Notes: generated by a model from the sequence alone, not told the origin. A stretch of 64,000 bases of DNA from Pleomorphomonas oryzae DSM 16300 (GCF_000422965.1 NZ_AUHB01000001.1:434001-498000), one strand, 5' to 3'. Positions 15,005-24,718 are shown, counted from the stretch's first letter. Made by a program: numbers and translations.

Positions 15005-16024
15005 ATGAACCTCAAGGAACTGGCGCGTCATCTCGGGCTTTCCCAGAGCACGGTCAGCCGTGCCCTGAACGGCTATCAGGACGTCAGCTCCGATACACGG
15101 GAGCGGGTACTGGCGGCGGCGCGACGGTTCGACTATTCGCCAAATGCCAGCGCTCATCGGCTGGCGACCGGACATTCCGGGGCGATCGGCATCGTGTTTC
15201 CCTCCGACAAGGATCCGCTGCTCGACCCGCTGTTCACCGACTTTCTTTCCGGCCTTACCAACAGTGCCGCCCGGCGCCAGATGGATATCCTGGTCAGTGC
15301 CAGCCTGGATACCACCGACGCAAGCTATCGGCGCCTTGCCCAGCGAGGGTCGGTCGACGCCGTGGTGCTATCAAGTCCGCTCGTCGAGGATTCCCGCGTG
15401 CCTCTGCTCGACAAGCTTGGCATTCCCTGCGTGGTGCACGGCCGTACAAAGTCGCCTCGTCCGCACGCCTTCCTCGACATCGACAATGAGGGCGCCTTCC
15501 GGCAGGCTGCCGAGCTGCTCATCGGCCTGGGCCACAAGCGCATCGGCCTCGTCAATGGCGACGCGCGCCAGGCCTTTGCCGTCGATCGCGAAGCCGGCTG
15601 GCGTTCCGCCCTCCTCCGCGCCGGTCTTGAAGCGCCGGAGATGCTCAATGGCTCCGACATCATGACCGACGAGGCCGGTTACCGCCTCACCGCCGGCATG
15701 CTGGATAGCGCAAGCCCACCTACCGCCGTCATCTGTTCCAGCATCTTTTCCGCAGTCGGTGCTTGCCGGGCTATTCGCGACCGAGGGCTGACCATCGGCT
15801 CGGACATTTCAGTGATCGCTCATGACGACGGCATCACCTCGATCCGGCCGGAAGCTCACCACCCGCCGCTGACCACCACCTTCTCGTCGATCCATCGAGC
15901 GGGCGAGCGCATCGCCGAGATCGCCGCCGACCTCATCGGCGGCAAGGATCCGGCAAGTTGTCAGGAAATCTGGCCGGTTGATCTGATCTTCCGCGACAGC
16001 ACCAGGCCACCTGTCAGCCCCTGA
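15005..16024 (+). CDS. LacI-family transcriptional regulator of the GH65 operon
   Basis: 339 residues counting from ATG 15005; the frame stays open upstream but runs through the operator, and the family N-terminus begins at MNLKELARHLGLSQSTVSRALNG. The helix-turn-helix (2-22) and hinge helix (ANGYSPN-like DYSPNASAHRLATG, 43-57) are intact. The periplasmic-binding-like effector domain has SGAIGIVFPS, GHKRIGLVNGD and VIAHDDG. Divergent from the amidase-like and GH65 genes across two matching palindromes, so it almost certainly represses them; the inducer is presumably the disaccharide handled by GH65. Confidence 0.9.
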   Translation: MNLKELARHLGLSQSTVSRALNGYQDVSSDTRERVLAAARRFDYSPNASAHRLATGHSGAIGIVFPSDKDPLLDPLFTDFLSGLTNSAARRQMDILVSASLDTTDASYRRLAQRGSVDAVVLSSPLVEDSRVPLLDKLGIPCVVHGRTKSPRPHAFLDIDNEGAFRQAAELLIGLGHKRIGLVNGDARQAFAVDREAGWRSALLRAGLEAPEMLNGSDIMTDEAGYRLTAGMLDSASPPTAVICSSIFSAVGACRAIRDRGLTIGSDISVIAHDDGITSIRPEAHHPPLTTTFSSIHRAGERIAEIAADLIGGKDPASCQEIWPVDLIFRDSTRPPVSP

Positions 16025-16331
16025 TGGCCGCGTCGCGTAGCGATTTCCTGCCCGACAGCCCCTCCCCTTCCCGCCTGGATCTTTCCGACAGGTGTAGGAA
16101 CAAGTCGCACCTTCGATGATTGTCTCGCCAATCGTCGAAGGGCAAGGCGGACGAAATTCGGATTTCTGGCAGTCGCCGAAACGCGCCCAAGCTTGAGACG
16201 CACTTCGCGCGCGCCAAGAAGCTCGGCGGAACGAAGTAACGCATATCGGCGGCCGCTTCTGCGGTCGCCCATCTCTCGGGAACCTCTCGCGCAATCCTTG
16301 CGTTCTCTCAGGAGACAGAAGGAGAATAGCA
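16025..16331. other. Intergenic region with a stress promoter
   Basis: 307 bases between the LacI gene and the DUF2934 gene. The only element I can support is the GGAAC-N17-CGTT promoter at 16279-16304. The frames open on either strand here show no recognisable protein. Confidence 0.5.
16279..16304 (+). promoter_or_regulatory. EcfG-type general-stress promoter
   Basis: GGAAC (16279-16283), 17 bases, CGTT (16301-16304). This is an exact match to the alphaproteobacterial general-stress sigma factor consensus GGAAC-N16/17-CGTT. It ends 27 bases before the ATG of the DUF2934 gene, with a ribosome site (AGGAGACAGAAGGAG) in between. Confidence 0.75.
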
Positions 16332-16622
16332 ATGGACGCAGCCAATCGCGACGACGAGATCCGGGCACGCGCTTATCAGCTTTGGGAAGAAGAAGGCCGG
16401 CCGGAGGGCCGCGCCGCGCAACATTGGTTTACCGCCAAAGAGACCCTTGCGGTCGAGGAGAACCAGGAGAGCACTTATTTGCCCATCGACAGTGGGACGG
16501 ATCCCGAGCCGATCGAGGCGCTTGAGAATGCCGGCGAATTTCCGACCCTCACTGATCAAGGCGACCAGCAAATCCCGCATCATCCCAAGCGTGGCGACGC
16601 GACGCCTCCGGCCAATAACTGA
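16332..16622 (+). CDS. DUF2934 domain protein, stress-associated
   Basis: 96 residues. The N-terminal 36 match DUF2934 closely (EIRARAYQLWEEEGRPEGRA then AQHWFTAKE). The C-terminal 60 residues are acidic, rich in Pro, Gln and Thr, and probably disordered. DUF2934 proteins are common in rhizobia and often part of the general stress regulon, which agrees with the promoter directly upstream. Biochemical function unknown. Confidence 0.85.
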   Translation: MDAANRDDEIRARAYQLWEEEGRPEGRAAQHWFTAKETLAVEENQESTYLPIDSGTDPEPIEALENAGEFPTLTDQGDQQIPHHPKRGDATPPANN

Positions 16623-16666
16623 ACAGCCTGAATGCAGCGCGATATAGCGCCGCAGCGGCTTCGCCG

Positions 16667-16903
16667 TCAGTGCGTCGTGACATTTCCCTTGTAGTCGAGA
16701 CGGGCCAACGCTAGCACGCCATGAAACCTCGCGCTGGCGCGCCAAACGCCATCCGACCCGAGAACAGGATCGCCGACGTGGGTGTAGCCAGCGTCTTCCA
16801 GCCAAGCCTTCGCTTGGGACTCGGTGAAACTGTTCTCACCCGTGAGTGGCGCTTGCGTGGTGGTTGTCTCTTGGGCATGAGGCAATTCGACCAGCACAAG
16901 CAA
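16667..16903 (-). CDS. Small PepSY-like exported protein, start uncertain
   Basis: The mature part (SFTESQAKAWLEDAGYTHVG then VWRASARFHGVLALARLDYKGNV) matches a family of short, PepSY-like secreted proteins of rhizobia. The first in-frame TTG (16903) gives a signal peptide too short to work (LVLVELPHAQ). The frame is open further upstream to about 16945 and there reads a plausible signal core (ISAAGGSALSALLVLVELPHAQ broken here as ISAAGGSALS and ALLVLVELPHAQ) but contains no ATG, GTG or TTG; a CTG at about 16936 is the only candidate. Either a rare start is used or the 5' end is damaged. Confidence 0.5.
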   Translation of the reverse strand: MLVLVELPHAQETTTTQAPLTGENSFTESQAKAWLEDAGYTHVGDPVLGSDGVWRASARFHGVLALARLDYKGNVTTH

Positions 16904-17227
16904 CGCCGAGAGCGCCGAGCCTCCGGCAGCTGATATCAGATAACTCGGTTATCCCTTCTTCGGCCAACACCTTTGGCGGAGCGCGCATATGTGCGTTCCA
17001 ACGCGATGAGCCGGTGATTGTCCCCCGATAAGCGTCCAGATTCCCGCCCTGCCTGGCGATTTTTGCGGCGCGGCCGTGCTGGCGAGCATGCCTCGCACAT
17101 CGCCGGCTCCGCACAGAGACAAAAAGCCTCCACCGGAATCTCTCACACGGCGACTTGACGCATTTTGGGGAGGAGATTATTCGTATCAGTAATACGTATA
17201 AATAAAACGGCGGGCGGAAACGAACCC
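16904..17227. other. Intergenic region before the second LacI regulator
   Basis: 324 bases. It holds the uncertain 5' end of the small exported protein and the operator-like repeat at 17182-17199. Frames open here (for example minus 16949-17146) show no recognisable protein. Confidence 0.4.
17182..17199. promoter_or_regulatory. Candidate LacI operator upstream of the ABC operon
   Basis: CGTAT-CAGTA-ATACG (17182-17196) is an inverted repeat with perfect 5-base arms, overlapping the palindrome ATACGTAT (17192-17199). It lies about 30 bases before the LacI ATG at 17228. No similar site is seen before the binding-protein gene at 18383, so control is probably of the whole lacI-led operon. Confidence 0.45.
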
Positions 17228-18229
17228 ATGAAGCGTCCCACGCAAAAGGATGTCGCCAAATTGGCAGGCGTCTCGCAGGCGGCCGTGTCGATGGTCCTCA
17301 GCGGTACTGGCGCGCCAACCGTGTCGTCAGACACCTGGGAGCGCATCACCGAGGCGGCCAAGACGCTCGGCTATGCACCGAACCGGTTCGCCCAGGCGCT
17401 GAAGACGCGACGGACCATGACCATCGCCTGCATCGTCCCGGACATCACCAACCCCTTCTATCCGGTGCTGATCCGTGGCGTACAGGCGGTGGCGCAGGAA
17501 GGCGCCTATGACGTCATCACCGTCAATACCGACGGCGACCCGGCCCGCGAGCGGCACTTCCTCGATTGGGCGCATCAAGGCCGGGTCGATGGCGTCATCG
17601 GCGTGTTCTTCACCTTGCGGGCAACGGACTTCCGCTCGCTGGTCGAAGCGGGCGTGCCGGTGGTGCGCATCGAGTCGGCACGCAAGAAAGGCGGCGACAT
17701 CGCCATCGACGACATATTCGTCGATAGCTTTGAGGCGGCCCACGCCGTCGTCGACTACCTCATCCATCGCGGCCATCGCCGCGTCGCCATGCTGGCCGGT
17801 ACCGGCGGTCCGCAGTGTGTGCGGGTCGACGGTTATCGCAAGGCAATGGCTGCCGCCGGCTTGGAAACATCGGTCACCATTACAGAGGCTTTCAGCGAGG
17901 AGGCCGGCTTCACCGCCGCGCAGATCATCCTCGAAAGCGGCTACCGACCAACCGCCGTCTTTGCCGCCAACGACCTGATGGCGATCGGCGTCATGCGGGC
18001 CTTGCGCGATCGCCATCTCAGGATTCCCGAAGACGTGGCCGTGGTCGGCTTTGATGACATTTCTCCGGCGAGCCTCGTGTCGCCGCCCTTGACCACCGTC
18101 AGCCAGTTCCAGGCCCGCATGGGAGAACTGGCGGCCGAGGCGCTGCTGCAGCGACTGCGCGGGCTGCGCCCACCGCATGGAACAACCGAGGAAGTGCCTT
18201 TTCAGCTTATCGAACGCGCCTCGGCGTGA
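17228..18229 (+). CDS. LacI-family transcriptional regulator of the sugar ABC operon
   Basis: 333 residues from ATG 17228 (TQKDVAKLAGVSQAAVSMVL is the helix-turn-helix; YAPNRFAQALKTRR the hinge). The 21 codons upstream are open but run through the operator and are not part of the family. The effector domain has the usual LacI landmarks (IACIVPDITNPFYP, GHRRVAMLAGTGG, VAVVGFDDISPASLVSPPLT). It leads an operon running to 24713 that encodes a sugar importer and the ADP-ribosylglycohydrolase-fold protein. Confidence 0.88.
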   Translation: MKRPTQKDVAKLAGVSQAAVSMVLSGTGAPTVSSDTWERITEAAKTLGYAPNRFAQALKTRRTMTIACIVPDITNPFYPVLIRGVQAVAQEGAYDVITVNTDGDPARERHFLDWAHQGRVDGVIGVFFTLRATDFRSLVEAGVPVVRIESARKKGGDIAIDDIFVDSFEAAHAVVDYLIHRGHRRVAMLAGTGGPQCVRVDGYRKAMAAAGLETSVTITEAFSEEAGFTAAQIILESGYRPTAVFAANDLMAIGVMRALRDRHLRIPEDVAVVGFDDISPASLVSPPLTTVSQFQARMGELAAEALLQRLRGLRPPHGTTEEVPFQLIERASA

Positions 18230-18382
18230 AGCGGCGACCGCAAACCGTGGAAATTCGCCAATCGGCGCATGCCGTGCGGCAAGGGGCCGGATCTACCGGT
18301 CGGGAGAGGGCCGGATCACGCGATCGACCAAGTCGAGCAGCAAGCGCGTCGAGCCGGAAAGAACAACAAAGTGGAGGATACA

Positions 18383-19702
18383 ATGGACAGACGGACATTT
18401 CTCGCGGGAAGCTTGGGCGTTTCCCTCGTTCCGCTCATGAACAAGCTTGCCTTTGCCGCCGGCAAACCGGTGAGCTGGTGGTATGAGAGTGCTGCTCCGG
18501 CGCAGCAGGAAGCCATCGCCAAGGTGCTGGTCGGCGGCTTCAACGCCAGCCACCCGGATTACAGCCTGTCGATCGATTACCGTGGCTCCGAGCTGGACAA
18601 GCAGATGCGCGTGGCGCTCCTGTCCGGCAACGGACCGGATGTCGTCTACACCGCCGGACCGAGCTACGTCGCACCGATGGCCCGTGCTGGCCAGCTTCTG
18701 GCCCTCGACGGCTATGCCGAGAAGCTCGGCTGGAACAAGCGCATCCTGCCGGTCTTCCTTGAGATGGGCAAATACGACGGCAAGCTCTACGCCGTGCCCA
18801 AGACCTATGAGACACTCGGTCTGTTCTACAACAAGGCCGTGCTCGAGAAGAACGGCTGGAAGGCGCCGACCACCATTGCCGAGCTGGAAGGCCTGGCCGA
18901 CGAGGCGCTCAAGGCCAAGCTCGTTCCCTTTGCGTCCGGCAACGCCGGCTGGCGCGGCAACAACGAGCATTACGTCACCATCGTCTTCAACTCGATTGCC
19001 GGCCCTGAGAATGTCTACAAGGCTCTGAAGGGCGAAATCCCCTGGACTGCCGAGCCCTTCGTGACGGCGATCAACAAGCTGAACGACTGGTGGCAGAAGG
19101 GCTATTTCGGCCCGGACTATTTCTCGCTGGAAACCGAGCAGTTCTTTGCCCAGATGGCAGCCGGCAAGTCACCCATGCTGCCGAGCGGCACCTGGCACTT
19201 CCAGTATATCCAGTCCTACTTCAAGGATAAGGCCGACCAGTGCGGCTTCGTCGGCTTCCCGAGCGCCGAGGGTCTTGGCGGGTCCGTCTACGCGTTGGGC
19301 GTTGGCTCGACCCTATCGATCGCCGCCGCGTCGCAGAACCCCGACGGTGCTGCTGCCGCCATCGACTACGTCTTCTCGCCGGAATTCTACAGTGCGATGA
19401 ACTCCGTCTGGCAGGGCGAGTGGAACGCCCCGCTCGAAGACCTCAGCGCCGTCAAGATTAGCAACGAGGTGCCGGCGCTCTATGCCGAGACCATGAAGAC
19501 GCTGGCCGATGCGGTGGGCGACAACAAGTATGGCTACACGTCCTGGACCTTCCTGCCACCGGCCACCGATACGCAGTTGATCAACGGTATCGAGGAGGTC
19601 TGGCTCGGTCGCTCGACGGTTGCCGACTACCTCGCTCAGATCGACGCCACGTTCCAGCAGGAGAAGGCGGACGGCAAAGTGCCGGCCGTACCTTCTCGCT
19701 GA
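18383..19702 (+). CDS. Sugar ABC transporter substrate-binding protein (family 1)
   Basis: 439 residues from ATG 18383, which has the ribosome site GTGGAGGATACA; the longer frame upstream is not conserved-looking. The N-terminus is a twin-arginine-like signal (DRRTFLAGSLGVSLVPLMN, cleavage near AFAAG). The mature protein is a MalE/UgpB-type binding protein: VSWWYES, VLLSGNGPDVVYT-like ALLSGNGPDVVYTAGPSY, GKLYAVPKTYETLGLFYNK, PMLPSGTWHF. It delivers an oligosaccharide or glycoside to the two permeases downstream. A 22-base palindrome separates it from the first permease gene. The sugar is unknown. Confidence 0.9.
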   Translation: MDRRTFLAGSLGVSLVPLMNKLAFAAGKPVSWWYESAAPAQQEAIAKVLVGGFNASHPDYSLSIDYRGSELDKQMRVALLSGNGPDVVYTAGPSYVAPMARAGQLLALDGYAEKLGWNKRILPVFLEMGKYDGKLYAVPKTYETLGLFYNKAVLEKNGWKAPTTIAELEGLADEALKAKLVPFASGNAGWRGNNEHYVTIVFNSIAGPENVYKALKGEIPWTAEPFVTAINKLNDWWQKGYFGPDYFSLETEQFFAQMAAGKSPMLPSGTWHFQYIQSYFKDKADQCGFVGFPSAEGLGGSVYALGVGSTLSIAAASQNPDGAAAAIDYVFSPEFYSAMNSVWQGEWNAPLEDLSAVKISNEVPALYAETMKTLADAVGDNKYGYTSWTFLPPATDTQLINGIEEVWLGRSTVADYLAQIDATFQQEKADGKVPAVPSR

Positions 19703-19767
19703 CCTCAGGTTCGCATCGGGCGGAAAACGGTTCTCCCCTTTCCGCACGACGCTCCAACACGACGGTT

Positions 19768-19789
19768 GGAAGCGGCTTAAGCCGCTTCC
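19768..19789 (+). repeat. Perfect 22-base palindrome between binding protein and permease genes
   Basis: Arms GGAAGCGGC and GCCGCTTCC around TTAA, with no U-run after. It forms a stable RNA hairpin in the binding-protein/permease spacer, as in malE-malF type operons, where such hairpins protect the upstream message and raise binding-protein yield. That role is inferred. Confidence 0.7.
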
Positions 19790-19809
19790 GCTCGCCGGAG
19801 ATTCCCCGC

Positions 19810-20655
19810 ATGCATCGCCTCTATCTGATCCCGACGTTGCTCATCAACGTCGTCATCATCTTCATTCCCGCCGCGCTGACCATCGCGCTCGCCTTCTGCC
19901 GGTGGGATGGCATCGGCATGCCGGTGTTCATCGGGCTTGCCAATTTCCGACAGCTCCTGGCTGATCGCGTCTTCTGGATGGCGCTCGGCAACAACGTGAT
20001 CTGGACGGCCATCTTCCTGACGGTGCCGATCGCCATGGGCCTCTTGGCCGCAACCATGATGCTGATCGCCCGCCGCGGCAGCTCCTTCTTCCAGGTCGTC
20101 TATTTCCTGCCGATGGTGATTGCCACCGCCATCACCGCCCGCGTCTGGCAGGGCATGATCTATTCGCCGCTGACCGGCATCGCCGGCCTTGTCACTCGCG
20201 CCGGCTTTCCAGTTCCCAACCCGCTGACGCAACCGTCCACTGCCCTCTACGGCATCGCCATCGTCGACCTCTGGCACTGGTGGGGCTTTCTCTGCGTCAT
20301 CTTCTTCGCGGCGTTGCGCCAGGTGCCGCAGGAGCAGATCGAGGCGGCCCGCATCGAAGGGGCGAGCTTCTGGCAGATGCTGCGCTATGTGCTGCTGCCC
20401 GGCATCCGGCCGACCATCACGCTGATGATGATCATGACCATCATCTGGTCGTTCCTGGTGTTCGACTTCGTCTACATCCTGACACAGGGCGGACCGGCCT
20501 TTTCCAGCGAGGTGCTGTCGACCCTCGCCTATCGCAGCGCCTTCTACGACCTCGCCGTCGGCAAAGCGGCCGCCGTTGCCGTGGTGATCAGCCTGTTCGG
20601 TCTCGCGACCACCGCCGTCTACATCCGCCTGCAGGCGAAGGAGTTCGACCAATGA
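19810..20655 (+). CDS. Sugar ABC transporter permease (MalF-type)
   Basis: 281 residues, about six membrane spans. It starts LIPTLLINVVIIFIPAALTI and carries the inner-membrane EAA loop that docks on the ATPase (EQIEAARIEGASFWQMLRYV, then LLPGIRPT). It overlaps the next permease gene by 4 bases. Partner of the permease at 20652 and probably of the ATPase at 23652. Confidence 0.92.
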   Translation: MHRLYLIPTLLINVVIIFIPAALTIALAFCRWDGIGMPVFIGLANFRQLLADRVFWMALGNNVIWTAIFLTVPIAMGLLAATMMLIARRGSSFFQVVYFLPMVIATAITARVWQGMIYSPLTGIAGLVTRAGFPVPNPLTQPSTALYGIAIVDLWHWWGFLCVIFFAALRQVPQEQIEAARIEGASFWQMLRYVLLPGIRPTITLMMIMTIIWSFLVFDFVYILTQGGPAFSSEVLSTLAYRSAFYDLAVGKAAAVAVVISLFGLATTAVYIRLQAKEFDQ

Positions 20656-21485
20656 GGTTGATCGAAAGCCGGACGACCTTCGTCCTCACCTACACGGCAC
20701 TGGCGATCCTACTGCTGATCACGCTGTTCCCGATCGCGCTTCTGGTCCTAAATTCCCTGAAGCCGGCGACACAGATCGTCCAGAGCCCGCTGGCCTGGCC
20801 GGAAGTCTACCGCTGGGACAACTTCGTCCGGGCCTGGAACGATGCCCGCTTCGGCACCACCATGCTCAACTCGGCGATGCTTGCCGCTTTGACTATCGTG
20901 CTGGTCTGCTCGACCGGCTCGCTCACTGCCTATGTGCTGGCCCGCCGCAAGATCAAGAGCTGGAAGATCGTCACCTTCTACCTGCTTGCCACCACCACGG
21001 CGCCAATCCAGCTGTTCCTGTTCCCGCTCTATTTCGGCTTCGCCAAGCTCGGACTGATCAACAACGTCTTTGCGGTGTCGCTGATCTACACGGCGATCTA
21101 TTCGCCCTTCGCGGTGATGCTGCTCCGAACCTATTTCCTCGCCGTGCCGAAGGAGCTGGAAGAGGCGGCGCTGATCGATGGCGCCACCCACTGGCAAGTG
21201 TTCTCCAAGGTGATGCTGCCGATCGTTTCGCCGGGTATCCTCACCGTGGCGCTGATCATCGGTCTCTATTCCTGGAACGAGTTCCTGGTTGCCACGACGT
21301 TCCTGCAGCGGACCGATCGGCTGACCGCCGTCGTCTCCTTCTTCCTGCTGTCCGGCCAGTACACCTCCGACTGGGGTGAGATCATGGCCGCAGCGCTCAT
21401 CATCGTGCTGCCGGTGATCGTCCTGTTCATCGCCCTGCAGCGCCGCTTCATCGAAGGCATGGCCGGCGGATCGGTCAAAGGCTGA
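20652..21485 (+). CDS. Sugar ABC transporter permease (MalG-type)
   Basis: 277 residues from ATG 20652, which lies inside the stop of the upstream permease; the frame is open further back but that part overlaps the other permease. Six spans, opening with TFVLTYTALAILLLITLFPI, and the EAA loop KELEEAALIDGATHWQVFSK followed by VMLPIVSPGI. C-terminus GMAGGSVKG is typical of the family. Confidence 0.92.
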   Translation: MRLIESRTTFVLTYTALAILLLITLFPIALLVLNSLKPATQIVQSPLAWPEVYRWDNFVRAWNDARFGTTMLNSAMLAALTIVLVCSTGSLTAYVLARRKIKSWKIVTFYLLATTTAPIQLFLFPLYFGFAKLGLINNVFAVSLIYTAIYSPFAVMLLRTYFLAVPKELEEAALIDGATHWQVFSKVMLPIVSPGILTVALIIGLYSWNEFLVATTFLQRTDRLTAVVSFFLLSGQYTSDWGEIMAAALIIVLPVIVLFIALQRRFIEGMAGGSVKG

Positions 21486-21520
21486 ACCGCGTACCCGCAA
21501 CACCTACCGGAGAGTTCCTG

Positions 21521-23629
21521 ATGTCCCTCCCCTCCGACTATCTCGAGCGCGTCTACGCCGGCGTCCTTGGCAAGCTGATCGGCGTCTATCTTGGCCGCCC
21601 CTTCGAAGGCTGGACCTTTGCCAAGATCATGGAGAAACTCGGCCCCATCGACTATTACGTCCACGAGCGGCTCGGCCAGCAGCTTGTCGTCACCGACGAC
21701 GACGTGGCCGGTACCTTCACCTTCCTTCGGGCGCTGGAAGATTATGGCGTTTCGCCAGATCTCTCGTCCGAGGATATCGGCAAGGCCTGGCTCAACTACC
21801 TGATCGAGCATCGCTCCATCCTCTGGTGGGGCGGCAACGGCAACTCGACCGAACACACCGCCTGGCTCAATCTCAAGCGAGGCATTGCTGCGCCAGCCTC
21901 AGGCTCCATTGCAGTCAATGGTGCGACCGTGGCCGAGCAGATCGGCGCCCAGATTTTCATCGACGGTTGGGCCATGGTGGCGCCGGGCCAGCCTCAGCTC
22001 GCCGCTCGCCTCGCCCGCGCTGCCGGTGAGGTCAGCCACGATGGCGAGTCCGTTCATGCCGCAGCCCTCTGGGCAGCCATGGAGGCGGAAGCCTTCGTCT
22101 CCAGTGATGTCGATCATCTGATCGACACAGGCCTTTCTGTCATTCCCGGGGATTGTCTAATCGCCCGGCTGATCGCCGACATCCGCCGCTGGCACGCCGA
22201 GCACCCCGACTGGCTGACGACGCGGCAGCTGATCCAGGACACCTATGGCTACGACAAGTTCCCTGGCAACTGCCATGTCGTGCCCAACCATGCGCTGATG
22301 ATCATGGCGATCCTCTACGCGCCGCACGACTTCCAGGCGGCGCAGCGCATCGTCAACACGGCCGGCTGGGATACCGACTGCAATGCCGGCAACGTCGGCT
22401 GCCTCAGCGGTCTCATGCTCGGTCTCGACGGCATCGAGGCGGGCCCCGACTGGCGCGGCCCGATCGCCGACCGCTTGTTGATCTCTTCAGCCGACGGTGG
22501 CAATGGCATCAACGATGCCGTTCGCATCGCCTATTACGTGGCCAACCTCGGACGGAGACTGGCCGGCGAAGCGCCGCTGCCCTCCCCGAAAGACGGCGCC
22601 CGTTTCCACTTTTCCCTGCCGGGCAGCGTGCAGGGTTTCCGCCCGGACGCGCGGCCGACGGCCAATCCCGCGCTTCACGTCGGCAATACCTTCTTCGAGC
22701 GTGGGCGCGCCCTGGAGATCGCCTACACCGCCCTGGCGCCCGGTCAGGTCGCCGCAGCAACAACGCCGACCTTCGCGCCGCCCGGTGTCACGGAGATGCG
22801 CACCTATGAGCTGATGGCGACGCCGACGGTCTACCCTGGCCAGACGGTGCGTGCCCGCGTCATCGCTCCCAAGGACAACGCGGGCGCCGTCGACGTTCGG
22901 CTGACGCTGAAGGTGTTCGGCGAAAAGGATCGGCTCCGCGATGTCGATGGGCACCCCACGACCCTGACGCCCGGCAGCGAAGCGGTGCTCGAATGGCGCC
23001 TGCCGGAATTCGACGGCCAACCGATCGGTGAGATCGGGGTCGCCATCACCACTGCGGCCAAACGGGCCGATGGCCGTGTTCTGGTCGACTGGCTGCGCTG
23101 GGATGGGGCACCGGAGGTCACGCTGCGCCGGCCCAAGGCGGAGAGTGACTTCTGGCGCATGGCCTGGGTCAACGGCGTCAGCTTCTTCTCCAAGCTGTTC
23201 CCACCGAGCTTCCGCATTTCGCAGGCGGTTGGCGAGGGCATGGTCAGCCATGGTACGCGTGAGTGGACCGATTACGCGGTGAAGACCGACTTGACGGTTC
23301 ACCTCGGCTCCTATGGCGGCCTCGCGGTCCGCGTTCAGGGACTGCGCCGCTACTATGGCATCCGGCTGGTTCGTGACGGGCGGCTGCAGATCGTCAAGGT
23401 CCGCGACGAGACCGTGACGGTGCTGGCAGAGGCGCCATTCGACTTCGCCTTCGAGAAGGCTGTTCCCCTGGATGTCCGCGTAAACGGCAACTCGCTCTCC
23501 GTCGTGGCAGGCAGCACGAGCCTCGAGGCTCACGACGAAAGCGACACCGCCCTCACCGACGGCGGCATCGGCCTCGTCATCCACGAAGGTGCGCTGTCGA
23601 CGGACTCCGTCACCATTTCGGCCGCTTGA
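21521..23629 (+). CDS. ADP-ribosylglycohydrolase-fold protein with C-terminal beta domain, in a sugar operon
   Basis: 702 residues. Residues 5-345 are an ADP-ribosylglycohydrolase (DraG/ARH) fold: [14 protein letters not shown] at 14, the metal-binding TDDDVAGTF near 66 and the second acidic site [16 protein letters not shown] near 282. The C-terminal 350 residues look like two beta-sandwich modules ([20 protein letters not shown]; then a jelly-roll-like stretch from [17 protein letters not shown] to the end). Strikingly it lies between the permease and ATPase genes of a sugar importer, 36 bases after the permease. Members in such settings are more likely to act on the imported glycoside than on ADP-ribosylated protein. 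That is inference; the metal ligands look intact. Confidence 0.8.
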   Translation: MSLPSDYLERVYAGVLGKLIGVYLGRPFEGWTFAKIMEKLGPIDYYVHERLGQQLVVTDDDVAGTFTFLRALEDYGVSPDLSSEDIGKAWLNYLIEHRSILWWGGNGNSTEHTAWLNLKRGIAAPASGSIAVNGATVAEQIGAQIFIDGWAMVAPGQPQLAARLARAAGEVSHDGESVHAAALWAAMEAEAFVSSDVDHLIDTGLSVIPGDCLIARLIADIRRWHAEHPDWLTTRQLIQDTYGYDKFPGNCHVVPNHALMIMAILYAPHDFQAAQRIVNTAGWDTDCNAGNVGCLSGLMLGLDGIEAGPDWRGPIADRLLISSADGGNGINDAVRIAYYVANLGRRLAGEAPLPSPKDGARFHFSLPGSVQGFRPDARPTANPALHVGNTFFERGRALEIAYTALAPGQVAAATTPTFAPPGVTEMRTYELMATPTVYPGQTVRARVIAPKDNAGAVDVRLTLKVFGEKDRLRDVDGHPTTLTPGSEAVLEWRLPEFDGQPIGEIGVAITTAAKRADGRVLVDWLRWDGAPEVTLRRPKAESDFWRMAWVNGVSFFSKLFPPSFRISQAVGEGMVSHGTREWTDYAVKTDLTVHLGSYGGLAVRVQGLRRYYGIRLVRDGRLQIVKVRDETVTVLAEAPFDFAFEKAVPLDVRVNGNSLSVVAGSTSLEAHDESDTALTDGGIGLVIHEGALSTDSVTISAA

Positions 23630-23651
23630 GACCGACAAGGAGAATAGGAAA

Positions 23652-24713
23652 ATGGCTTCGGTCTCGATCCGCGACGTGGTCAAGAACTTTGGCGCCGCCA
23701 AAGTCATCCACGGCGTCTCCGTCGACATCGCCGACGGCGAATTCGTAGTGCTTGTCGGCCCATCCGGTTGCGGCAAGTCGACGCTGCTCCGGATGATCGC
23801 CGGCCTCGAAGATATCTCGGGCGGCACCATCTCCATCGGCGGCCGGGTGGTCAACGACCTGCCGCCCAAGGCGCGCGACATATCCATGGTGTTCCAGAAC
23901 TACGCGCTCTACCCACACATGACGGTAGCGCAGAACATGGCCTTCTCATTGACGCTGGCCAAGGCGCCTGCCGCCGAGAAAGATCAGAAGGTCAAGGCGG
24001 CGGCTGATATCCTCGGCCTCACCCCGCTGCTCGATCGGTACCCGCGCCAGCTCTCGGGCGGCCAGCGGCAGCGCGTCGCCATGGGCCGGTCGATCGTCCG
24101 TAACCCGCAGGTCTTCCTGTTCGACGAGCCGCTTTCCAACCTCGACGCCAAGCTGCGCGTTTCCATGCGCGCCGAGATCAAGGCGCTGCACCGGCGGCTC
24201 GGCACCACCACGGTCTATGTGACGCACGATCAGGTAGAGGCGATGACGCTGGCCGACCGCATCGTCGTCATGCAGGCTGGTCGGGTCGAACAGGCCGGCG
24301 CACCGATCGAACTCTACGATCATCCGGAAAATACCTTCGTCGCCCAGTTCATCGGCTCCCCCTCGATGAACACCCTCCCGGGGCGGCGTCAGGGAAGCGG
24401 CATCGTGCTCGACAACGGCGGCACGGTCGCCGCTTCCCTCCCCCTGGGTCTTGAGGAAGGAAGGGGTCTTCTGGTCGGCAAACGGCCCGAAAACATCCGC
24501 CTCACCGATACGGGCGGCCTACCAGCCACGGTCAAGGTGGTCGAGCCGACGGGATCGGAGACCTATGCCGTGTTCGACGTCGGCGGCGTGGAGGTGGTGG
24601 GATTGTTTCGCGATCGCGTCGCTCTTCGCGAACAGCAGGCTGTGGGCCTGTCATTCGACGACGGCCCACTTCACCTGTTCGATGCCGAGACGAAGCGCCG
24701 TCTCCCAAGCTGA
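23652..24713 (+). CDS. Sugar ABC transporter ATPase (UgpC/MsmK family)
   Basis: 353 residues from ATG 23652 (site AAGGAGAATAGGAAA). Walker [11 protein letters not shown]-loop [12 protein letters not shown], signature [14 protein letters not shown], Walker [14 protein letters not shown] and switch His in [10 protein letters not shown] are all intact. The C-terminal regulatory TOBE region is shorter and more diverged than usual. It ends the LacI-led operon and converges on the second importer operon at 24753. Confidence 0.92.
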   Translation: MASVSIRDVVKNFGAAKVIHGVSVDIADGEFVVLVGPSGCGKSTLLRMIAGLEDISGGTISIGGRVVNDLPPKARDISMVFQNYALYPHMTVAQNMAFSLTLAKAPAAEKDQKVKAAADILGLTPLLDRYPRQLSGGQRQRVAMGRSIVRNPQVFLFDEPLSNLDAKLRVSMRAEIKALHRRLGTTTVYVTHDQVEAMTLADRIVVMQAGRVEQAGAPIELYDHPENTFVAQFIGSPSMNTLPGRRQGSGIVLDNGGTVAASLPLGLEEGRGLLVGKRPENIRLTDTGGLPATVKVVEPTGSETYAVFDVGGVEVVGLFRDRVALREQQAVGLSFDDGPLHLFDAETKRRLPS

Positions 24714-24718
24714 CAAAA

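Noticed and set aside
22487-23887. 466-codon minus-strand frame across the ARH-fold gene and the ATPase start
   Set aside because: Spans two real plus-strand genes and their intergenic site and has no recognisable domain.
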